A DNA stretch of 60,962 nucleotides from Ramlibacter tataouinensis (GTDB lineage: Bacteria > Pseudomonadota > Gammaproteobacteria > Burkholderiales > Burkholderiaceae_C): contig DIZF01000009.1 of assembly GCA_002427815.1 (NCBI GenBank), positions 1 to 60,962 of the forward strand, written 5' to 3'. Below, piece after piece: positions 54,989 through 60,962 of the stretch (the first letter of the stretch is position 1; each line of letters opens with the position of its first letter). The notes under the pieces were generated by a model. It ran no database searches. It was not told the DNA's origin and saw only the letters and a program-made list of their open reading frames with translations. The position numbers and the translations under genes are program-made.

Positions 54989-55702
54989 ATGAAAGCCAAA
55001 TCAGCCCTCCTCGCCGCCAACCGCCAGGACGCGCCGGCCCGGCCGAAGACGGCCAAGCGCCGTGCAACGGTGCGGCTTCCCGCTTCCGAACGCCGGGACC
55101 TGATTCTCAAGAAAGCCTTCGAGTTCTTCTCCGAATACGGGCTCACGGCCCAGACCCGTGGGCTGGCGGACGCCTGCGGGGTATCCCAGCGGCTGCTCTA
55201 CAGCGTCTTTCCCAACAAGTCGGCGCTGATCAACGCCGTCTATGACGCGAACATCGCCGGGCCGTTCCAGGCCATCTGGTTCGTGCACCTGCGCGACCGC
55301 AGCAAACCGCTGGAACAACGGCTGCGCGAGTTCTATCAGGAGTACTACGACACCATCCTCACGTGCAACTGGCTGCGGCTGTTCCTGTACGCATCGCTGG
55401 CCGAGGTCGAGATGGCTCCGACCTACATCGCCGCCATCATCAAGACGCTGCTGGAAACCGTGGTGGAGGAAGCCGCGGCCGACGCCGGCCTGCCGATGCC
55501 GTCGGACCGTGCGCTGATTCAGGAACTGGGCTGGGCCCTGCACGGCAACGTGTCGCACCTCGCGATCCGCCGGCACATCTATCACGACCGGACCTCGGTG
55601 GCAGTCGACCGGGTGATCGGCATTCACGTTGCCGCTTTTCTGGCGGGCATCAAGGCGGTATTGCAGCCGCAGCCGCCAGCCCAGCCGGCGCGGAACGCCT
55701 GA
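54989..55702 (+). CDS. TetR/AcrR family transcriptional regulator
   Basis: 237 residues from the ATG at 54989 (an ATG five codons earlier is possible). After a basic N-terminal arm, the helix-turn-helix is ERRDLILKKAFEFFSEYGLT and TRGLADACGVSQRLLYSVFP. The ligand domain (about residues 75-225) is not assigned. It is divergent from NIPSNAP-sdaA and is the natural candidate to bind the repeated TCGTCA-N2-TGACGA operators, with a pathway intermediate as inducer. Confidence 0.9.
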   Translation: MKAKSALLAANRQDAPARPKTAKRRATVRLPASERRDLILKKAFEFFSEYGLTAQTRGLADACGVSQRLLYSVFPNKSALINAVYDANIAGPFQAIWFVHLRDRSKPLEQRLREFYQEYYDTILTCNWLRLFLYASLAEVEMAPTYIAAIIKTLLETVVEEAAADAGLPMPSDRALIQELGWALHGNVSHLAIRRHIYHDRTSVAVDRVIGIHVAAFLAGIKAVLQPQPPAQPARNA

Positions 55703-55825
55703 GCTGCGCCGGGCCTTGTAGGCCGAATCGCACGCCTGGCCGGGGTCCGCTCTTGCATTGCCTGCGGCGCCCGCGCCCTCAAGGACGCGCTCAGGAAGCC
55801 CTGACACTATTGCGCGCTTCAGCGA

Positions 55826-55848
55826 AAGGGGCCGCGTTGCGGCGCCTT
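55826..55848 (-). terminator. Terminator of the cytochrome operon
   Basis: A ten-position stem with one mismatch (AAGGGGCCGC and GCGGCGCCTT) around GTT, followed on the minus strand by TTTC, five bases after the stop codon of the diheme cytochrome gene. Confidence 0.6.
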
Positions 55849-55852
55849 CTAT

Positions 55853-56491
55853 TCAACCCAGAGTCTGCAGGTACGCTGCCACGTTCTTGATGTCATCGTC
55901 ACTCAGATCGTGCACGATCTGCTTCATCACGGCGCCCTTGGGCCGTTCGTTGGTGCGCTGAAACACGATCAGCTGCTTGATGATGTAGTCCACATGCTGG
56001 CTGGCCAGGCGCGGGAAGGTGTCGTTGCCCTGCCCCGCCGCTCCATGACATGTCATGCAGGGAGGCACGTTCTTGGCCGGCAGGCCGCCCGTGAAGACCG
56101 CCTTCCCGGCGGCAGCGAGCTTGGGGTCCGCCTCGGCCGACCGGTGTGTGGGCGTTTGACTCGAGAAGTACGCCGCCAGGCCATTGATCTGCGCATCGGT
56201 CAGGCTGCGACTGATACCCCACATGTATTCGAATCCGGCCGGATCCTCCCGATCGTGGCTCTTGAACTCCTTGAGCTGGCCCACGATGTACGCGGGCGTC
56301 TGGGCCGCGAGGTTCGGGAAATTCGGCGAGATGCTGGTCCCGCCGACGCCGTGGCAATTGGAACAGACCTGCTGCGCCAGGACCTGCGCCGGGACGTTCG
56401 GGTTGGCAAGATCGCGCGACCGGCTCGGGTTGGCGCAACCGGCGATGAGTCCGGCGCCCAGGAGCGCAAGGACGAGATGTGCGTGTTTCAT
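55853..56491 (-). CDS. Diheme c-type cytochrome lipoprotein (cytochrome c4-like)
   Basis: 212 residues. The N-terminus MKHAHLVLALLGAGLIAGC is a lipoprotein signal with lipobox IAGC, so it is lipid-anchored. Two CxxCH heme sites are CSNCHG and CMTCHG, each in a class I cytochrome domain; Met ligands are probably in YMWGISRS and GAVMKQIVHD. Cytochrome c4 proteins shuttle electrons in the periplasm. It follows the porin-cytochrome gene by 49 bases, suggesting that the two proteins exchange electrons. Confidence 0.9.
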   Translation of the reverse strand: MKHAHLVLALLGAGLIAGCANPSRSRDLANPNVPAQVLAQQVCSNCHGVGGTSISPNFPNLAAQTPAYIVGQLKEFKSHDREDPAGFEYMWGISRSLTDAQINGLAAYFSSQTPTHRSAEADPKLAAAGKAVFTGGLPAKNVPPCMTCHGAAGQGNDTFPRLASQHVDYIIKQLIVFQRTNERPKGAVMKQIVHDLSDDDIKNVAAYLQTLG

Positions 56492-56540
56492 GTCTGTCTC
56501 CGGGAAGGGGCAAATGCAGAGTGCAGGGTAACGGCCAACA

Positions 56541-58025
56541 TCAGTACGCGGCCCAGAGATAGAGGAACAGCGAGTTGTTGTCCCGTGCGTTGCGCCCGAA
56601 CCCGTCGTAGTTCTCGGATGCGCCGTTGTAGCGGCTGTAGGCGGTGTACTGCGCGCCGATGCGCACATACTGGATGGGGGTCCAGAACGCTTCGAACGTC
56701 ATGCCGCGCGTGGCGGGGTTGCCGGAGAGGTTCCCGCCCACCCGTTGCGACGGCGCTACCGCGTTAGGGTCGGACGTGATGCCGAGCGTGTCCGGGCTGA
56801 AGCCCGAACTCTGGTTGGCCGTGTTGGTGCTGCCGGTCAGGTTGAAAAAGCCGACACTGCCGCCATAACGCGCCTGGTACACATAGGTCAGCTTGGCGCG
56901 GAAAAGGTTCGTCGAGTCTTGCGTGTTGGTGTTGGCCAGCGGATTGCCCAGCGCATCGACAAAACCCACCGACTGGTTGGCCAGGGAATCGGGATAGTGA
57001 TGGGTGCTGCGCTGGTAGACGAACTGCGCGGTGACGGAATGCGGGTCCAGCAGGTACTGGTACTGCGAGTCGATGCTCACGTCGTGCGTGTGGTGGATCG
57101 TCGCGGAGTCGGATGTGTCGAGCGGATCGTCATAGATCTTGGCGTACATGCCCGCCGTCCCGATCATCAGGTTATGCGGCCCCCACTCGTGGTTCCACGC
57201 CAGGCGCCAGTAGGGGTTGATGCCGCTGAGCTTGGTGACGTCCGCGTTGGCCGCCCCGGCATGCATGAACGACATGGCCCCGCGCGACGTTCCATAGCCG
57301 CCGAGTTCGGCGTAGATCGTCCGGTTCCAGAAGGCATAGGCCGTGACGCCGGCCAGGTTGCCGCCGGCCGCATAGCCCGGATAAGGTGTGCTGCCGTCGA
57401 TGAACCCGCTGCTGGTCGGGCTGGGTACCGGCACGTACTGCATCCATGCCGCGGACGTATTCCACGGATCGGCGAGCGACGGGTTGTTGTTGACGGAGAC
57501 GCCGAAGATCAGGTCGCGCTTGAGATCGATGAAGCGGTCCGCATAACGCAGGTCGATGTTGTCGGCACCGGTGTGGCCGTGGAAATTGCCGTTGGCGTCC
57601 TGCGTGGCATAGGGATCATACGTGAACTGCGCGAACGCGCCCAGGTTGTCGGTGATCTTGCCGCCCAGGAAGGCGCTGCCCGTGGCAAAGATGGTCTGCC
57701 CGTTCTTCTGGAAATCGGCACCCGGATCGTCGCTCTTGGCGGTGTCGCGCACCCTTGAATTGGTGATCACGGCCATCGCCGACAGCGGAATCGTCCGCTG
57801 TCCGATGGTGTACCCGGTCATCTTGAACAGGCGCCCGTACGGCGTGAGCTCGGGGAACTGGCCACCGGCGTGGCAGGCGACGCAGTTCTGACCGGTCTGG
57901 CGCGCAAACAACGGAAGCGCGAAAGCCGGCTGCGACAGCAGAGCGGCCATGGCGGCGAAGGCGGTCGCGAGAGCCCATCTGAGTCTGCGGTAGCTGGTTT
58001 TCGAAGTACTTGCCGGGTTGTTCAT
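56541..58025 (-). CDS. Outer-membrane porin-cytochrome fusion (monoheme, Cyc2-like architecture)
   Basis: 494 residues from the ATG at 58025 (AGAGGATC eight bases upstream; an ATG eight codons earlier lacks one). After a signal peptide ending AFALP comes one heme site in RQTGQNCVACHAGGQFPELT, then PYGRLFKMTGYTIGQR and a long region of alternating, aromatic-rich strands ending LFLYLWAAY, with a terminal aromatic residue as in beta-barrels. This one-heme-plus-barrel plan is shared with Cyc2 iron oxidases, but homology to true Cyc2 is not shown. Substrate or electron donor unknown. Confidence 0.78.
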   Translation of the reverse strand: MNNPASTSKTSYRRLRWALATAFAAMAALLSQPAFALPLFARQTGQNCVACHAGGQFPELTPYGRLFKMTGYTIGQRTIPLSAMAVITNSRVRDTAKSDDPGADFQKNGQTIFATGSAFLGGKITDNLGAFAQFTYDPYATQDANGNFHGHTGADNIDLRYADRFIDLKRDLIFGVSVNNNPSLADPWNTSAAWMQYVPVPSPTSSGFIDGSTPYPGYAAGGNLAGVTAYAFWNRTIYAELGGYGTSRGAMSFMHAGAANADVTKLSGINPYWRLAWNHEWGPHNLMIGTAGMYAKIYDDPLDTSDSATIHHTHDVSIDSQYQYLLDPHSVTAQFVYQRSTHHYPDSLANQSVGFVDALGNPLANTNTQDSTNLFRAKLTYVYQARYGGSVGFFNLTGSTNTANQSSGFSPDTLGITSDPNAVAPSQRVGGNLSGNPATRGMTFEAFWTPIQYVRIGAQYTAYSRYNGASENYDGFGRNARDNNSLFLYLWAAY

Positions 58026-58084
58026 GTAGTGATCCTCTTTTGTCTGCATAACTCAAGTGTGGCTTGCCACAGCATGCTTCGCCG

Positions 58085-58098
58085 TTGACAAATGTCAA
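58085..58098 (-). promoter_or_regulatory. FNR/Dnr-type box upstream of the porin-cytochrome gene
   Basis: TTGACAAATGTCAA is a perfect dyad (TTGACA / TGTCAA arms) centred about 66 bases before the start codon at 58025. It matches the FNR/Anr/Dnr consensus and the box at 18383. I could not identify a good -10 at the class II distance, so the exact promoter remains uncertain. Confidence 0.6.
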
Positions 58099-58219
58099 TC
58101 GGCTTTGTACCCGCACTCTTGCTTCACGCTTCACGCAACATCACCGTTCGGGCCGGTGTGGCGACCCTTCGAAATTGTCACCTGACTGGAAGCTGATTGG
58201 AAGCAACTTGGCAGGTTGG

Positions 58220-59425
58220 CTATTTCTTGACCAAGGGGCACGTCGAATCGGAGAGCGGGCCAAATGCCTCCTCGCCGCCCATCTTCTTCACGACCTTGTA
58301 GTAGTCCCAGGGATATCTGGATTCCTGCGGCGTCTTGACCTGCATGACGTACATGTCGTGGATCATCACACCGTCCGCGCGGATGTAGCCGTTCTTCGCG
58401 AACATGTCGTTGATCTTCTGCTTCTTCAACTGAGCCATGACCTTGTCCGCGTCAGTGCTATTGACTGCCTTGACGGCATTCAGGTAGGCGATCGTTGCCG
58501 AGTAGTAGGCAGCCTGGTTCATCGTCGGCTCTTTCTTCATCTTGGCGAAGTAGCGTTTGGCGAACGCGCGGGTCTGGTCGTTGAGATCCCAGTACCAGCC
58601 CGTCGTCAGGTACAGCCCTTGAGCGGTTTTCAGGCCCAGGCTGTGGATGTCGCTGATGAAGGCCAGCAAGGCAGCCGGCTTCATCGTCTTGGTGATGCCG
58701 AACTCGTTGGCGGCCTTGAGCGAATTGGTGAAGTCGTTGCCGGCGTTGGACAGGCCCAGCACCTGCGCCTTGGATGCCTGAGCCTGCAGCAGGAACGAGG
58801 AGAAGTCGGACGCGGACAGCGGCACGCGCACCGACCCCAGCACCTTCCCGCCGCTGGCATTGACGACCCTGGTAGCGGCGTCCTGCAACTGCGTGCCGAA
58901 AGCGTAGTCCGCGGTCAGGAAGTACCAGGTCTTGCCGCCGCCCTTGGTGATCGCGCTGGCTGTGCCGTTGGCCAGTGACGTGGTGTCATAGGCGTAATGC
59001 ACCGTGTAAGCCGTGCAGTCCTGGTTGGTGAGCGAGGCGCCGGCCGCGCCGATGGCGATGAACGGCACCTTCTTCTCCGCCGCCACCTTGGCCATGGCGA
59101 TACTGACGCCGGTGTTGGACCCACCCAGCAGCATGTTCAGGCCCCTCAGGTCGGCCCATTCCCGGAATTTCGACGCGCCGATATCGGGCTTGTTCTGGTG
59201 GTCTGCATTCAGGAAAACGATCTTCTTGCCGATAACGGAGCCGCCGAAGTCGGCAATGGCCATGTCGACGGCCTCGATGCCGCCCTGGCCGATCACGTCG
59301 GCATAGAGGCCGGTCATGTCATCGATGTCGCCTATGACCACCTCGTTGGCCGCCGCCATGGCCGCGGGCGCTGTCAATGCAAGCAGCACGGCCAAACCCA
59401 CGGCCGACCTGGAAACTTTCTTCAT
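58220..59425 (-). CDS. ABC transporter substrate-binding protein (Liv/urea-amide-like family)
   Basis: 401 residues. Signal peptide MKKVSRSAVGLAVLLALTAP ending near AAMAAA, then EVVIGDIDDMTGLYADVIGQ, GGSNTGVSIAMAKVAAEKKV and FLTADYAFGTQLQDAAT of the type I periplasmic binding family. AAAGGAA precedes the ATG at 59425. Like the protein at 60 it has no transporter genes beside it. It lies upstream of the cytochrome pair on the same strand, but the 194-base gap with its own FNR box argues for separate control. Confidence 0.9.
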   Translation of the reverse strand: MKKVSRSAVGLAVLLALTAPAAMAAANEVVIGDIDDMTGLYADVIGQGGIEAVDMAIADFGGSVIGKKIVFLNADHQNKPDIGASKFREWADLRGLNMLLGGSNTGVSIAMAKVAAEKKVPFIAIGAAGASLTNQDCTAYTVHYAYDTTSLANGTASAITKGGGKTWYFLTADYAFGTQLQDAATRVVNASGGKVLGSVRVPLSASDFSSFLLQAQASKAQVLGLSNAGNDFTNSLKAANEFGITKTMKPAALLAFISDIHSLGLKTAQGLYLTTGWYWDLNDQTRAFAKRYFAKMKKEPTMNQAAYYSATIAYLNAVKAVNSTDADKVMAQLKKQKINDMFAKNGYIRADGVMIHDMYVMQVKTPQESRYPWDYYKVVKKMGGEEAFGPLSDSTCPLVKK

Positions 59426-59633
59426 GCTTGTGTTCCTTTGAAATATTGAAGCTCTGGAGTTGCCGTCTTCGAACGGAGACGCATTTGAATGGAGATCACC
59501 GCACCTGCGCAATGGGGGAAAACCTTGTCACCCGAAAAGCTTGCCGCGCTGGTTGATGAGCTGCGTGCAGATCGGCATGTCGACCCGTATCGTCGAGCGC
59601 TCGCCGATCCGGCACATCTCCAGCAAGGCGCAC

Positions 59634-59987
59634 ATGAACAATCAAGACAAAAGCAACCCGGTGCGCGTCATTGCCGCTGGCGCTGTCATGGCCGCCTTGA
59701 GCCTGCTGGCGGCTTGCGCCGGCGCGCCGACACTGTCCGGCGAAAGTATTGCCGTCGTCGTCGCCAGCCCCGACCGCAGCCCGGGCCGCACCGGCACCGG
59801 CATCTCCGAGTCCGGCACCCTGCACCGGGTCGAGGAAGCGTTTGTGAAGCAGGAAGTCGAAGCCGCGGGTTTCCGGCTGGCCGCGCAAGGCAATTTGATG
59901 CGCAACCCGGCCGATCCACGCGACTGCAACACGCCGGAGCCGCCGATGTCCAAGGACGAGTTCGTGGTGAAGTTCGTCAAGCCCTGA
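59634..59987 (+). CDS. Lipoprotein, probable internally deleted COG4798-type methyltransferase
   Basis: 117 residues. Lipoprotein signal with lipobox LLAAC, then VVVASPDRSPGRTGTG and SGTLHRVEEAFVKQEVEAAG, ending DEFVVKFVKP. The segments ASPDRS, TLHRxxxxxVxxEVEAAGF, NPADPRD and FVxKFxKP belong to the start and end of periplasmic COG4798 predicted methyltransferases, but the SAM-binding middle (more than 100 residues in relatives) is missing. The frame is intact, so it may be expressed; methyltransferase activity is not possible. AAGG precedes the ATG at 59634. Confidence 0.65.
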   Translation: MNNQDKSNPVRVIAAGAVMAALSLLAACAGAPTLSGESIAVVVASPDRSPGRTGTGISESGTLHRVEEAFVKQEVEAAGFRLAAQGNLMRNPADPRDCNTPEPPMSKDEFVVKFVKP

Positions 59988-60075
59988 TCGCGCGAGCTGC
60001 GGCTCGCGCCTGGGTCTTCTTCATCGCGCGCGGCCTGGGTCCTGTCGCGCAGCGGCCTTGCATTACGATCCGGTC

Positions 60076-60525
60076 ATGGCCACCATCGGCGTCATCTGCC
60101 TCTCGCTGCTGCTCTTGAGCACAAGCATCCATTACGAGGCGTTGCGCCTGCTGAGCGAGGTCCTGCCGCGCATCCGGATCGCGCCGCGCAGCAAGCTGAT
60201 CGCGGTGCTGCTGACGACGTTTGCGGCGCACGCGATGGAGATGCTGCTCTATGCCCTGGTCTACTACCTGATCATCCATCAGCTCGACCTGGGAACCCTG
60301 CTCGTCGACTACACCGGCGGCGGGCGGCCATCGATGAGCCTTTGCTTCTATTTCTCGGCCGAGACCTTTACCTCGTTGGGTTACGGCGATATTCGACCGA
60401 GCGGTCCCCTGCGTCTGTTGGCCGGGGCGGAAGCCCTGAACGGACTGCTGCTGATCGGCTGGTCCGCCTCTTTCGCCTACATCAGCATGGAAAGATTCTG
60501 GGAGCGCCCGGGCGAGAACCCGTAG
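60076..60525 (+). CDS. Small ion channel protein with K+ selectivity filter
   Basis: 149 residues from the ATG at 60076 (a TTG six codons earlier is less likely). Three hydrophobic helices (about 3-17, 41-69, 111-136) with a pore loop carrying TSLGYGD (99-105), the K+ channel filter TxGYGD. This is the Ion_trans_2 two-helix pore plus one extra N-terminal helix. No cytoplasmic RCK or ligand domain. It would form tetramers in the inner membrane. Confidence 0.85.
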   Translation: MATIGVICLSLLLLSTSIHYEALRLLSEVLPRIRIAPRSKLIAVLLTTFAAHAMEMLLYALVYYLIIHQLDLGTLLVDYTGGGRPSMSLCFYFSAETFTSLGYGDIRPSGPLRLLAGAEALNGLLLIGWSASFAYISMERFWERPGENP

Positions 60526-60596
60526 CGCGCTCCCCGGTCATCCGTCGTACTTTTTCGATCCGAGCGGCGCGCCAGGGCTTGCGCCCCTGCTCTTCT

Positions 60597-60962
60597 TCAC
60601 CGCGTTGGCGGCGCGGCCTCACTGGCGGCATCCCGTCTTGCCGGGGCTTGGCCTTCTTGGGTCTTGGGACGCCCACGCTGTTCCGTCACCGCTGGCGCTG
60701 CCGGACGTGTCGGTGCCGCCAGCGGAGCGGCAAAGGGCCGCGGCGTGACAGGTGCTGTCACAACCGGTGCTGCCGGACGTGCCGCCGGCGCTGCCGGAGC
60801 GGCAAAGGGCGGCGGCGTGACAGGTGCCTTCACCACCGGCGCTGCCGGATGTGCCGGCGACGCTGCCGGACGTGCCGCCGGCGCTGTCGGAGCGGCAAAG
60901 GGCGGCGGCGTGACAGGTGCCTTCACCACCGGCGCTGCTGGATGTACCGGCGGCGCTGCCGG
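60597..60962 (-). CDS. Ala/Pro-rich repeat protein, C-terminal part (runs off the window)
   Basis: The minus-strand frame is open to the window end, so at least 121 residues are the C-terminus of a longer protein. It repeats a 24-31-residue unit built on KAPVTPPPFAAPxAPAARPA three times, then ends in a charged tail (EQRGRPKTQEGQAPARRD). Such Ala/Pro linkers occur in AlgP-like, phasin-like or envelope-spanning proteins; I do not recognise the parent. DNA copies of the repeat are closely similar. Confidence 0.6.
   Translation of the reverse strand, partial: PAAPPVHPAAPVVKAPVTPPPFAAPTAPAARPAASPAHPAAPVVKAPVTPPPFAAPAAPAARPAAPVVTAPVTPRPFAAPLAAPTRPAAPAVTEQRGRPKTQEGQAPARRDAASEAAPPTR

Noticed and set aside
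58220..59425. Co-operon of the Liv-type binding protein with the cytochromes
   Set aside because: A 194-base gap with its own FNR-type box separates them, so shared transcription cannot be claimed.
59489..60118. Alternative plus-strand gene starting MEITAPAQWGKTLSPEKLA
   Set aside because: It overlaps the lipoprotein gene in another frame and soon becomes Arg/Pro-rich without family signatures.
60482..60676. Small basic minus-strand protein overlapping the channel gene end and the repeat protein
   Set aside because: It overlaps both neighbours, has no ribosome site and a composition typical of out-of-frame GC-rich DNA.

Overview
The window reads as chromosomal DNA from a high-GC betaproteobacterium, most likely Burkholderiales and probably Comamonadaceae-like. 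Supporting signs are the divergent pepA-holC / lptF-lptG arrangement, a CysB-type regulator beside a CbiX-like chelatase, stand-alone argA near hrpA, a cysTWA sulfate transporter, pobA, and several orphan Bug/Liv, TRAP and ABC solute-binding proteins. The family-level placement is inference. I saw no rRNA, tRNA, CRISPR array, integrase or intact insertion sequence.

Layout. 0-8.7 kb is mainly core: a LivK-like binding protein, pepA-holC-unknown, lptFG, cbiX-like, cysB, a methionine-type aminotransferase and a DUF3309 micro-protein. 8.7-18.3 kb holds hrpA with a duplicated hairpin tail and a REP-like in-frame insertion, then three tandem paralogous seven-helix membrane proteins with catalytically dead GGDEF-like domains, then argA. 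18.3-21.3 kb is a three-gene operon (dienelactone-hydrolase-like, phosphoribosyltransferase, erythromycin-esterase-like) behind an FNR-type box. 21.3-28.1 kb is a peptide ABC transporter ending in an M20 peptidase. 28.2-33.7 kb has a serine beta-lactamase-like hydrolase, dsbB and the sulfate ABC operon. 33.7-41 kb has pobA, a TRAP transporter, a uronate-dehydrogenase-like enzyme, an SMP-30 lactonase and a short CoA transferase. 41-43.3 kb has an orphan NarL-type regulator, Ku and a BON protein.

43.3-55.7 kb is one long catabolic block on the minus strand: a Tat-exported binding protein, two permeases and a UgpC-type ATPase, followed by a three-subunit molybdenum hydroxylase, a GlxR/HIBADH-like dehydrogenase and a CoxG-like protein. 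Upstream of it lie sdaA and a NIPSNAP protein, with a divergent TetR regulator. An identical 18-base operator-like sequence stands both before the ABC operon and between tetR and the NIPSNAP gene, which makes this look like one regulon: uptake, oxidation, semialdehyde reduction and serine deamination of an unidentified substrate.

55.8-61 kb holds a diheme lipoprotein cytochrome and a porin-cytochrome fusion with a second perfect TTGAC-N4-GTCAA box upstream, another Liv-type binding protein, a lipoprotein that looks like an internally deleted methyltransferase, a one-pore K+ channel, and the end of an Ala/Pro repeat protein that runs off the window.

The parts most likely to repay study are the dead-GGDEF triplet, the hypoxia-type three-gene operon, the TetR/Mo-hydroxylase regulon, and a nine-base homopolymer that separates a permease from its probable start codon.
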